A stretch of DNA of 21,423 nucleotides from Aedoeadaptatus acetigenes (GTDB lineage: Bacteria > Bacillota > Clostridia > Tissierellales > Peptoniphilaceae): the NCBI RefSeq assembly GCF_025566985.1, contig NZ_JAOQJD010000018.1, forward strand, positions 1 to 21,423. The letters are read 5' to 3'. The notes under the pieces were generated by a model, which searched no databases, was not told the DNA's origin, and saw only the letters and a list, made by a program, of their open reading frames with translations. Positions 14,502 to 21,316 of the stretch are shown here, one piece after another. Within the stretch, counting starts at the first letter, position 1. Every line of letters begins with the position of its first letter. The position numbers and the translations under genes were made by a program.

Positions 14502-14822
14502 TTATTCCACCGGTCCCTTGTACGCCAACATGCCGCCTGCAACATTGACGCAGTCATAGCCCCTGCTTTCAAGGTACTCGCAGGCCTTTTGGCTGCGGTT
14601 GCCGGAGCGGCAGACGACATAAATCGTCTCGTCTTTGGGGAGTTCCCCTTCCCGCGCACTTAAATCTCCCAAGGGGATGGTGTGGGCGCCGGGAATTTTT
14701 CCCGTGGCGATTTCGTCGGGCTCCCGCACGTCCAAAATAAATTTCGTTTCCCTATCCTTTAAATCTTTCGCCGGTACCGACGGCGTTTTCTTTGCGCCGA
14801 ATCGATCTCGTAAACTGTTCAA
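14502..14822 (-). CDS. Single-domain rhodanese-like sulfurtransferase
   Basis: This is a 106-residue rhodanese domain. The fold motifs are LDVREPDEIATGKIPGAHTI (30-49) and the active loop VVCRSGNRSQKA with the persulfide-forming C71. The loop CRSGNRS is typical of GlpE/PspE-like sulfurtransferases. No signal peptide is present, so it is cytoplasmic. The start is a TTG at 14822 with AGGAGG seven bases ahead; a longer frame to 14879 would run through the promoter. It may relay sulfur or take part in cyanide or thiosulfate metabolism; the natural donor and acceptor are not known. The gene is divergent from nadA. Confidence 0.88.
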   Translation of the reverse strand: MNSLRDRFGAKKTPSVPAKDLKDRETKFILDVREPDEIATGKIPGAHTIPLGDLSAREGELPKDETIYVVCRSGNRSQKACEYLESRGYDCVNVAGGMLAYKGPVE

Positions 14823-14850
14823 TGCCGCGCCTCCTTTTCGTCTTTTCTTC

Positions 14851-14879
14851 ATTATAGCCCGAATCGCCTTCGGACTCAA
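14851..14879 (-). promoter_or_regulatory. Sigma-A-type promoter of the rhodanese gene
   Basis: TTGAGT (14874-14879), a 17-base spacer and TATAAT (14851-14856) on the minus strand, 29 bases before the TTG start. It lies back to back with the nadA promoter, ten bases from its palindrome. Confidence 0.75.
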
Positions 14880-14889
14880 TTTTCTTTAC

Positions 14890-14911
14890 TGACAAGACAG
14901 TGGTGTTGTCA
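14890..14911 (+). promoter_or_regulatory. Palindrome over the nadA -35, probable NiaR operator
   Basis: This is a 22-base imperfect inverted repeat with perfect outer arms TGACAA and TTGTCA; 8 of 11 pairs match overall. It overlaps the -35 box of the nadA promoter, and the operon it controls encodes a NiaR-family repressor. The assignment to NiaR rests on this context; I cannot check the match to the NiaR motif here. Confidence 0.55.
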
Positions 14912-14934
14912 TCTGCCAACACTTATGGTATTCT
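14906..14934 (+). promoter_or_regulatory. Sigma-A-type promoter of the nadA-nadC-niaR-nadX operon
   Basis: TTGTCA (14906-14911), a 17-base spacer and TATTCT (14929-14934), with TG one base before the -10. It lies 41 bases ahead of the nadA start. Confidence 0.75.
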
Positions 14935-14975
14935 ATGTAGGATTCTTTAACACACACAGAAGAAAGGAAGACAAA

Positions 14976-15875
14976 TTGGAAAAGGAAACCCTCGCACGCT
15001 TAAAAAAAGAAAAGGACGCCGTCATTCTGGCTCACTACTATGTGGACGGCGCCGTACAGGAAATCGCCGATCACGTCGGCGACTCCTTTACCCTGGCAAA
15101 AATCGCCACGGGCATCGATGCCAAGGTCATCGTCATGGCCGGCGTCGAATTCATGGGAGAAACGGTTAAGATTTTGAATCCGGAAAAAACCGTCTACCTT
15201 CCCGATCCCGACGCCGACTGCCCCATGGCCCACATGGTGGATGTGGAGGCCATTAAGGAAATGAGAGAAAAATACGACGACCTCGCCGTGGTCTCTTACG
15301 TCAACTCCACCGCCGAAGTGAAAGCCCATTCGGACTACTGCCTCACTTCCTCCAACGCGGCAAAAGTGGTAAGCGCCATCGACGCCAAGAATATTTTCTT
15401 TATTCCCGACGGAAACTTAGGCCACAATACGGAAGGTGCTTTCCCGGACAAGCACTTCATTAATAACAACGGTTGCTGCCCGGTCCACGACAGCTTAACG
15501 GCGGACATGGTCCGCGCTCTGAAGAAGGAGCACCCGGACGCCGCCGTGTTCTGCCACCCGGAATGCAAGGCGGAAGTTCTCGAGCTGGCCGATTACATGG
15601 GAAGCACGAAGGGGATTTTAAGTGCCGTCGGCGAATTGAATAAGGACAAAAATATTATTCTCACCGAAGAAGGCATCGGTTGGGAATTAAACAGACTTTA
15701 TCCCGACAAGGAATTTATTTTCCCCGACATGATTTGCGCCGGCATGAAAATGGTCACCGTGGACAAAATCATTCACGTCTTGGAAACCGGCGACAACGAA
15801 GTGCTGTTGGACGCGGATTTAATCGAAAAGGCCAAGGTACCCTTGGACCGCATGCTTGCCATCGCAAGTAAGTAA
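14976..15875 (+). CDS. nadA: Quinolinate synthase
   Basis: This 299-residue [4Fe-4S] enzyme condenses iminoaspartate with dihydroxyacetone phosphate to quinolinate. The three cluster ligands are C82 (DADCPMAH), C168 (GCCPVHD) and C254 (MICAGMKM). Their spacing of 86 and 86 residues agrees with the short NadA type known from Thermotoga. Other motifs are AHYYVDGAVQEIADHVGDS (19-37), YVNSTAEVKAHSDYCLTSSN (108-127) and HPEC (194-197). The start is a TTG at 14976 with AAGGAAG five bases upstream; an upstream in-frame ATG at 14925 lies in the promoter and is rejected. It leads the NAD operon, and nadC follows after 13 bases. Confidence 0.95.
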   Translation: MEKETLARLKKEKDAVILAHYYVDGAVQEIADHVGDSFTLAKIATGIDAKVIVMAGVEFMGETVKILNPEKTVYLPDPDADCPMAHMVDVEAIKEMREKYDDLAVVSYVNSTAEVKAHSDYCLTSSNAAKVVSAIDAKNIFFIPDGNLGHNTEGAFPDKHFINNNGCCPVHDSLTADMVRALKKEHPDAAVFCHPECKAEVLELADYMGSTKGILSAVGELNKDKNIILTEEGIGWELNRLYPDKEFIFPDMICAGMKMVTVDKIIHVLETGDNEVLLDADLIEKAKVPLDRMLAIASK

Positions 15876-15888
15876 GGAAAGGAGTCTT

Positions 15889-16752
15889 ATGGGCAATTTG
15901 ACTTTGGCGCCTTTTTTAATGGACGACGCCATTTTGGCCGCCCTGAAAGAAGACGTAAACGAGGAAGACATTTCGACGAACGCTCTGGTAGATGCCGACG
16001 AAACAGGCTCGGTGAAGCTTTTCGCCAAGGCCGACGGCGTTCTCGCAGGCGCCCCGGTTTTTGAGCGCACCTTCCGCCTCTTCGACGAAAGAACCGCAGT
16101 AGAGTGGTATTTCGAAGACGGGGATCTTGTATCAACGGGCGATTTAATCGCCACGATTACAGGCCCCATTCGCGCCCTCCTGACGGCAGAGCGGGTGGCG
16201 CTGAATTTTCTACAGCGCATGAGCGGCATCGCCACCTACACCAAGAAAATGGTCGACGCCCTGGCCGGGAGCAAGACGAAGATCGTGGACACGCGAAAGA
16301 CCACGCCGAATTTTCGGATCTTCGCCAAGTACGCCGTTCGCTGCGGCGGCGGCGAAAACCACCGCTTCAATCTCACCGACGGCGTCATGCTCAAGGACAA
16401 TCATATCGGCGCCGCGGGCTCCGTCGCGGAAGCCATTAAGCGGGCCAAAGCCTACGCCTCTTTCGTGCGAAAGATCGAGGTGGAGGTGGAGACCATGGCC
16501 ATGGTGAAAGAAGCCGTGGCGGCCGGCGCGGACATTATTATGCTGGACAATATGAGCCCGGACGAAATAAAAAAAGCCGTCGAATTCATCGACGGTCGCG
16601 CCCTGGTGGAGCTTTCCGGCAATATGGACCTAAACAACATTTCCAAGTACAAAGACTTAGGTGCCGACATTATCTCATCCGGCGCCCTCACCCACTCGGC
16701 GCCGGTGCTGGATTTTTCCATGAAAGGACTGACACCCGATGGTTCTCGATAA
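15889..16752 (+). CDS. nadC: Nicotinate-nucleotide diphosphorylase (carboxylating), quinolinate phosphoribosyltransferase
   Basis: This 287-residue enzyme converts quinolinate and phosphoribosyl diphosphate to nicotinate mononucleotide, carbon dioxide and diphosphate. Motifs are ERVALNFLQRMSGIAT (101-116), DTRKTTP (134-140), VRCGGGENHRFNLTDGVMLK (150-169) with DNH, IEVEVE (196-201), MLDNM (218-222) and SSGALTHSAPVLDFSMK (263-279). ELSGNM (241-246) stands where ELSGGI-like sequences are common. GAAAGGAG lies four bases before the ATG at 15889. The 3' end overlaps niaR by 14 bases, so translation is probably coupled. Confidence 0.95.
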   Translation: MGNLTLAPFLMDDAILAALKEDVNEEDISTNALVDADETGSVKLFAKADGVLAGAPVFERTFRLFDERTAVEWYFEDGDLVSTGDLIATITGPIRALLTAERVALNFLQRMSGIATYTKKMVDALAGSKTKIVDTRKTTPNFRIFAKYAVRCGGGENHRFNLTDGVMLKDNHIGAAGSVAEAIKRAKAYASFVRKIEVEVETMAMVKEAVAAGADIIMLDNMSPDEIKKAVEFIDGRALVELSGNMDLNNISKYKDLGADIISSGALTHSAPVLDFSMKGLTPDGSR

Positions 16753-17275
16753 GGAAACGCGGCTCTACGAAATCGAAAAAGCCCTTCGGGAATCCGCCGA
16801 GCCCATTTCCGGCGACAGCCTGGCAAAAACTTTTTCCGTCTCCCGGCAGGTCATCGTCCAAGACATCAGCCTGCTTCGGGCGAAAAACATTCCCATCCAC
16901 TCCACCAACCGCGGCTACTACATGGACGCGCCCAAGGGCTTTCGCCGCACCTTTAAGTCCCATCACCGAGACGACGAAATCACCAAAGAGCTGAATCTCA
17001 TCGTGGATTTAGGCGCCATTGTGGAGGACGTGTACGTGGAGCACCGCATTTACGGAAAAATCGCCGCCACATTAAATGTTCAGTCCCGCAAAGACGTGAA
17101 GCACTTTATGGACGACATCTACCACAGCGTCAGCACCCCACTTAACAACATTACCAACGGCTACCACTTCCACACGGTTTTTGCCAAAGACGAAGAAACC
17201 TTAAACGAAGTAGAAGCGGCTTTGGCCGAAGCGGGCTTTTTAGTGCCCGAAGAACCTTTCAAGGAGGAAGCATGA
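16739..17275 (+). CDS. niaR: NiaR-type transcriptional repressor of NAD metabolism (HTH + 3H domain)
   Basis: This is a 178-residue regulator. The N-terminal winged helix-turn-helix (about 5-62: SGDSLAKTFSVSRQVIVQDI, then LLRAKNIPIHSTNRGYYM) binds DNA. The C-terminal 3H domain (about 75-170) carries the conserved histidines in SHHRDDE, KHFMDDIYHS and GYHFHTVF. H76, E84, H143 and H145 have the spacing I recall for the metal site of the Thermotoga homologue (His, Glu, His, His). By family it represses niacin transport and NAD synthesis genes when niacin is plentiful. The ATG lies inside the end of nadC, and the TGA overlaps the nadX ATG (ATGA). Its target here is probably the palindrome at 14890-14911, giving autoregulation of the operon. 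Confidence 0.9.
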   Translation: MVLDKETRLYEIEKALRESAEPISGDSLAKTFSVSRQVIVQDISLLRAKNIPIHSTNRGYYMDAPKGFRRTFKSHHRDDEITKELNLIVDLGAIVEDVYVEHRIYGKIAATLNVQSRKDVKHFMDDIYHSVSTPLNNITNGYHFHTVFAKDEETLNEVEAALAEAGFLVPEEPFKEEA

Positions 17276-18075
17276 AAAACATCGCCGTCATCGGCTACGG
17301 CGCCCTGGGCCACATTCTCGTGGACGCTATTTTAGACAAATTAAAGGAAGACTACCGCCTCGTGGGCATTTTCGATCAAGTGCTCGAGGAAAAAAGCATT
17401 GCCGCAAAAGGCGAAACCATTCCCCTTTACGAAACTTTCGACGCCCTCCTGGCCGACGACACGGACATTGTCGTGGAAATCGCCGGCGTCGGCGCCGTAA
17501 AAGAATACGTCGTGCCCCTGCTCGAGGCCGGAAAAGACGTGGTCATCACCTCCGTCGGCGCCTTAGCCGATACCGCCTTATACGACGCTATCGAATCGGC
17601 GGCGAAAAAAGCGGATCGAAAAGTGCACATTACCTCCGGAGCCATCGGCGGCTTCGATTTAATGCGCACCTTCACCCTTATGGGCGGGGTGCAATCGGAA
17701 ATCCAAAGCACGAAAGCGCCGAAGAGCTTAAACGGCGCCCCCTACTTAAAGGGCGAAGAACTTCCCGCAGACAAAAAAGTCGTTGCCTTTGAGGGAAGCG
17801 CCACGGAAGCCATTCAGGGCTTTCCGAAAAACACCAATGTGGCTGTGGCCACGGGTCTCACCACCTCGGGGGCCGATGCCACCAAGGTGCGCATCGTAAG
17901 CGATCCCGAAAGCCCCGGCAACACCCATCGGGTCACCGTGGAAAACGAAAAGGCCAAGGCCGTGGTGGAAATCACCTCCAAGCCCGATCCGAAAAATCCG
18001 AAATCCAGCGTCACCGCCGCATGGAGCGTGGCCGCCCTGTTGAAAAACCTGGCCTCCCCCGTCCAATACTTCTAA
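17272..18075 (+). CDS. nadX: L-aspartate dehydrogenase (NadX type)
   Basis: This is a 267-residue NAD(P)-dependent dehydrogenase that oxidises aspartate to iminoaspartate, the NadA substrate, without oxygen. The Rossmann motif IAVIGYGALGHI is at 4-15. The family motifs SGAIGGFDL (122-130), FEGSATEAIQGFPKNTNVAV (173-192), the NTH triad with H219 and KNPKSSVTA (241-249) are present. AAGGAGGAAGC precedes the ATG, which overlaps the niaR stop. Placement with nadA and nadC and the absence of nadB from the operon support the aspartate role. A different amino-acid or aldehyde substrate is possible but unlikely. It is the last gene of the operon and is followed by a strong terminator. Confidence 0.9.
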   Translation: MKNIAVIGYGALGHILVDAILDKLKEDYRLVGIFDQVLEEKSIAAKGETIPLYETFDALLADDTDIVVEIAGVGAVKEYVVPLLEAGKDVVITSVGALADTALYDAIESAAKKADRKVHITSGAIGGFDLMRTFTLMGGVQSEIQSTKAPKSLNGAPYLKGEELPADKKVVAFEGSATEAIQGFPKNTNVAVATGLTTSGADATKVRIVSDPESPGNTHRVTVENEKAKAVVEITSKPDPKNPKSSVTAAWSVAALLKNLASPVQYF

Positions 18076-18080
18076 ACAAA

Positions 18081-18128
18081 AAGGTTCTATGACCCAGCCG
18101 ATAAAGGCGCTGCCATAGAACTTTTTTT
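18081..18128 (+). terminator. Rho-independent terminator of the nad operon
   Basis: GTTCTATG (18084-18091) pairs with CATAGAAC (18114-18121). An inner CAGCC/GGCGCTG stem extends the hairpin, and seven T follow. A second weak AAGC-ACC-GCTT hairpin with a T run at 18142-18160 may act as backup. Confidence 0.85.
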
Positions 18129-18268
18129 ATTTCCGTTAAAAAAGCACCGCTTCTTTTTTTATTTCGACATGGCCCGCGAAGTATGTAAAAAACCAGGGTC
18201 ATAAACACGCGCAGCCTACGACAAGCAACAAGAGAACGCCTCGCCGGGACATCTTTACATTTTCATTG

Positions 18269-18297
18269 TTGATCTCAGCCTTTTTACGGTTTAAGAT
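18269..18297 (+). promoter_or_regulatory. Promoter of bioB with a short inverted repeat over the -10
   Basis: TTGATC (18269-18274), a 17-base spacer and TAAGAT (18292-18297). The -10 lies inside an inverted repeat GGTTT (18288-18292) / AAACC (18299-18303) that could be a small operator. Its orientation is opposite to the AACC...GGTT arms of known BirA sites, so I do not assign it. The rest of 18129-18268 shows no gene. Confidence 0.45.
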
Positions 18298-18322
18298 AAA
18301 ACCATAGGAAAGGAAGGTAAGC

Positions 18323-19276
18323 ATGATTCAATCCCTTACGGAAAAAGCTTTACGAGAAGAACCGCTTACGAGAGATGAGGCTCTCGCGCTTTACGACGAG
18401 GACCTGTCCCCACTGGCCGCCGCAGCCACCACCATTCGAGCCCGCTTTTTAGGCGAGAGCTTCGATTTATGTACCATCGTCGACGGAAAAAACGGTCGCT
18501 GCACGGAGGACTGCGCCTTTTGCGTTCAGTCGAGACGGAGCCGGGCATCGGTCCCCGTCTTCGATCTGTTCGACGAGGAGGCCATCCTTCGCGACGCCTT
18601 GACGGCCGATGGGGCGGGGGTGTTGCGCTACGGCTTTGTGACCATGGGCCGGCGCCTGTCGAAAAATGAAGTGGCGAAGACAGCCGAAATCTTTCGACGA
18701 CTGCACAAGGAAACTCGTCTGCACCTGTGTCTGTCCGGCGGCCTCTTAGATAAAGAAGACCTGACCCTCTTAAAGGACGCGGGTCTCGAGCGACTGCACA
18801 ACAACCTGGAAACGTCCCGCGCTTTTTTCCCAACCCTGTGCACGACCCACAGCTACGACGAAAAAATAGCGACCATCGCCGCGGCCAAGGACGTGGGCCT
18901 CGAGGTTTGCTCCGGCGCCCTCTTCGGCTTAGGCGAAAGTCGCGCCGATCGCATCGATTTAGCCTTTACTTTAAAGGACTTGGCCGTGGATTCCGTTCCC
19001 CTCAACATTCTCCATCCCATCGAGGGCACGCCTATGGAGGATCGGCCGCTCCTACCCGAAGACGAATTCTTAAAAACCGCCGCCATCTTTCGCTTTCTCC
19101 TTCCCAAGGCCTATTTGCGTCTCGCCGGCGGCAGAAGGAATCTACGGAAAAACGGCGAAGACGCCCTCGACTATGGCGTCAATGCGGCTATTACTGGCGA
19201 CTTTTTAAATACCTGCGGCGCCGCCGTCGCCGCCGATAAGGCCATGATACAAGCTAAAGGCTTTCGCCTGCTTTAG
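18323..19276 (+). CDS. bioB: Biotin synthase
   Basis: This 317-residue radical SAM enzyme inserts sulfur into dethiobiotin. The SAM-cluster motif is CTEDCAFC (C60, C64, C67). BioB features follow: LHLCLSGG (C136), HNNLETS (159-165), VCSGALFGLGES (C196), LHPIEGTPM, LRLAGGRRNL (R266/R271) and FLNTCGAAVAADKAM (C298). The position equal to the first auxiliary-cluster Cys of E. coli BioB (RFCMG) reads RYGFVTMG here, while extra cysteines occur at C50 and C173 (PTLCTTH). This matches the subgroup of anaerobes rather than the classical enzyme. AAGGAAGG precedes the ATG. The gene stands alone, with no bioA, bioD or bioF beside it, and has its own promoter and terminator. Confidence 0.92.
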   Translation: MIQSLTEKALREEPLTRDEALALYDEDLSPLAAAATTIRARFLGESFDLCTIVDGKNGRCTEDCAFCVQSRRSRASVPVFDLFDEEAILRDALTADGAGVLRYGFVTMGRRLSKNEVAKTAEIFRRLHKETRLHLCLSGGLLDKEDLTLLKDAGLERLHNNLETSRAFFPTLCTTHSYDEKIATIAAAKDVGLEVCSGALFGLGESRADRIDLAFTLKDLAVDSVPLNILHPIEGTPMEDRPLLPEDEFLKTAAIFRFLLPKAYLRLAGGRRNLRKNGEDALDYGVNAAITGDFLNTCGAAVAADKAMIQAKGFRLL

Positions 19277-19285
19277 ACGGCATAG

Positions 19286-19325
19286 AAAAAAAAGGATCCT
19301 CACCGACGGAAGAGGATCCTTTTTT
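19286..19325. terminator. Bidirectional terminator between bioB and the lipoprotein gene
   Basis: GGATCCTC (19294-19301) and GAGGATCC (19312-19319) form a perfect 8-bp stem with a 10-base loop. It is flanked by eight A on the left and six T on the right, so it works in both directions for the convergent genes. Confidence 0.88.
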
Positions 19326-19390
19326 CATACCACGCAGTCTGTCTCGGGGCCTCAATGACCCGTCGCATCTTTATTCAATGATTTTATCTT

Positions 19391-20137
19391 CTACGGCTCC
19401 TTGGTTCCATACTGTTCCAAACTCTCAAAGTACGCGTCGTATTCTTCCCGCGTCATGGATTTTTCCCGAAGCCGTTCATCCATTTCCGACTTTTCCTCTG
19501 CCGCCGGATCCACGGTGGGATCGATGGAATCGAGGGCCTTTGCATCGAAGGTGACATCCTCGTGGAAAAGCCCGAAAAGAGTGTTATCCCGCAGATCGTA
19601 CATGCCGTTGGGACCGGTCACAAATTTATAATAATCCTCCCGCGTCTTGTACCGATCCGCCCTTGGGCGAGCGAGAAACAGGACTTTCTCATTCTCGTCG
19701 TTATACATCCAATCCGCTTCCGTCGGCTCCGCGTAGATGGTTTGTCTCCCATCATCGACGACATCACCGCCGGGGATTCGCACGGTCACCGTTCTTCCCT
19801 CTTTCATTTCTCCCTTATAGACCTTCTTTACTTTAAAGACGGCGTCTCTGTAAATGGATATGTCACCGCCGCCATAGGGCGATACCTTAAAGGGCTTCGT
19901 AAAACCCAGAAAGTCTGCCGCCACCACCAAATCGGAGCTGTTTGCCATTTCATTGAAAGAAAGCTGCGGATAGTCGGTATCTGCGGCTTTTTCAATTCGT
20001 TTGTACTGATTTCGAGACGGTTTTTCAGTCTCTTCCCCTTTCTGACAAGCCACCGCAAAGAGGCAGATGGAAAGAACACATAAAATCGAGATCCCGCGTC
20101 TTTTTAAAAGGCGTTTTTTCTTAAATTTAATCTTCAT
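19391..20137 (-). CDS. Lipoprotein of unknown function
   Basis: I do not recognise this 248-residue protein. The N-terminus has a basic stretch (KFKKKRLLKRRG), a hydrophobic core (ISILCVLSICLFAVA) and a lipobox LFAVAC with C31 as the lipidated residue. It should therefore be anchored on the outer face of the membrane. The mature part has a small beta-rich-looking domain (SDLVVAADFLGF, VFKVKKVYKGEMKEGRTVTV, then RIPGGDV and EKVLFLARPR) and an acidic charged C-terminus (DPAAEEKSEMDERLREKS). AAAGGTG lies six bases before the ATG at 20137; a GTG at 20146 sits in this site and is rejected. It follows the small membrane protein gene by 46 bases and probably shares its promoter. Confidence 0.8.
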   Translation of the reverse strand: MKIKFKKKRLLKRRGISILCVLSICLFAVACQKGEETEKPSRNQYKRIEKAADTDYPQLSFNEMANSSDLVVAADFLGFTKPFKVSPYGGGDISIYRDAVFKVKKVYKGEMKEGRTVTVRIPGGDVVDDGRQTIYAEPTEADWMYNDENEKVLFLARPRADRYKTREDYYKFVTGPNGMYDLRDNTLFGLFHEDVTFDAKALDSIDPTVDPAAEEKSEMDERLREKSMTREEYDAYFESLEQYGTKEP

Positions 20138-20183
20138 GGAAATCACCTTTTCTTATCCGCCTGTCCTTCTCCGGGTCACGCCT

Positions 20184-20372
20184 TTAGTCTCGTGGAATCG
20201 ACTGATTTTTCTCTTCCCGCTCCAAGGCCGGATGCTTTTTCAAGGCGTCGCTCTTCGCCTTATAGCACACGCGAACAACGATGTAGCTCGCCAAGCTGAT
20301 TGCGCCGACGATGACGATAAAGGCGATGATCAGTTCAACGACGAGCAAAATTCCTACCGGTGCAAAATTCAT
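20184..20372 (-). CDS. Small single-pass membrane protein, unknown function
   Basis: This is a 62-residue protein with one long hydrophobic segment (about 5-36, GILLVVELIIAFIVIVGAIS onward) and a short charged cytoplasmic tail (KAKSDALKKHPALEREEKN). The GGAGG nine bases before the ATG and the promoter upstream support it as a real gene. It is not recognised. It precedes the lipoprotein gene in the same direction, so the two may act together at the membrane. Confidence 0.65.
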   Translation of the reverse strand: MNFAPVGILLVVELIIAFIVIVGAISLASYIVVRVCYKAKSDALKKHPALEREEKNQSIPRD

Positions 20373-20431
20373 AATCTCACGCCTCCTTTTTGAACAAGAG
20401 AAATGATTACAAGAACACTTTCTTTATAAAT

Positions 20432-20460
20432 GGTATATACCCCGCAATCAGTTTTGACAA
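20432..20460 (-). promoter_or_regulatory. Probable promoter of the small membrane protein-lipoprotein unit
   Basis: TTGTCA (20455-20460), a 17-base spacer and TATACC (20432-20437) on the minus strand, 60 bases before the ATG at 20372. Confidence 0.5.
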
Positions 20461-20491
20461 CGCTTCCGGCTTTTAATTAGAGTAATCCAAT

Positions 20492-20529
20492 AAAAAATCG
20501 AGTAAGTCTTTTGCTTTTCTTGCTCGATT
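20492..20529 (-). terminator. Rho-independent terminator after the CopZ-like gene
   Basis: On the minus strand AATCGAG and CTCGATT pair, then AAG and CTT beyond one mismatch, with a 12-base loop and a T run leading away. It lies about 125 bases downstream of the CopZ-like stop and before the next promoter on that strand. Confidence 0.65.
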
Positions 20530-20584
20530 GCTTCTTTATTTTCTCTTCAATACCGCTACACACTCAACCCCTATGGTTATGGGG

Positions 20585-20647
20585 AACATATCCACGCTCG
20601 TAGATGGAAACATATCAAAGATTGGCTCTCGTTTGTAGGAACATATC
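20585..20647. repeat. Three short direct repeats AACATATC
   Basis: AACATATC occurs at 20585-20592, 20609-20616 and 20640-20647, each preceded by GG or GGA (spacing 24 and 31 bases). They lie in the non-coding 20530-20655 stretch, downstream of the CopZ-like gene. No function is assigned. The rest of the stretch shows no gene. Confidence 0.35.
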
Positions 20648-20655
20648 GACTGTAA

Positions 20656-21135
<480 letters not shown>

Positions 21136-21156
21136 ATTCTTAGCCTCCATATTTTC

Positions 21157-21185
21157 ATTATAATTTCTTTTTTAAACTAGGTCAA
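21157..21185 (-). promoter_or_regulatory. Sigma-A-type promoter of the CopZ-like gene
   Basis: TTGACC (21180-21185), a 17-base spacer and TATAAT (21157-21162) on the minus strand, 22 bases ahead of the start codon at 21135. Confidence 0.8.
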
Positions 21186-21203
21186 ACCAATTTCATATAC
21201 TTG

Positions 21204-21291
21204 TCATTTATTAATAGCGTCAAACATTTTAGCTGGTGTTAATTTACTTAGCTCCCTGTTGTCAGCCAACGCACGTGTAGCTTTTTTGTGT
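21204..21291 (-). pseudogene. 3' end of a gene cut by the second IS30 copy
   Basis: A minus-strand frame enters from the IS30 boundary and reads HKKATRALADNRELSK, then LTPAKMFDAINK, before a TGA at 21204-21206. These 28 residues have protein-like composition and are directly abutted by the element, so an upstream gene was probably interrupted here. I do not recognise the family from this tail. It precedes the CopZ-like gene in the same direction. Confidence 0.5.
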
Positions 21292-21316
21292 CTTGAATTG
21301 TCAAGTCAAGTGCAAC
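21292..21316 (-). repeat. IS30 right terminal inverted repeat, second copy
   Basis: Identical in reverse complement to 1950-1974, including the outward-facing TTGACA, here directed to the left. Confidence 0.85.

Noticed and set aside
18011..18208. Small minus-strand open frame across the nad terminator
   Set aside because: It runs through the terminator hairpin, lacks a ribosome site and has no recognisable product.
18129..18268. Riboswitch or small RNA ahead of bioB
   Set aside because: I could not fold a known riboswitch core from the sequence by eye, and the promoter at 18269-18297 leaves only a short leader before bioB.
18288..18303. BirA operator in front of bioB
   Set aside because: The arms GGTTT...AAACC face the opposite way from the AACC...GGTT type of BirA site and are too close together.
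20585..20647. CRISPR array
   Set aside because: The repeats are only 8 bases, the spacing is irregular (24 and 31), there are just three units and no cas genes are present.
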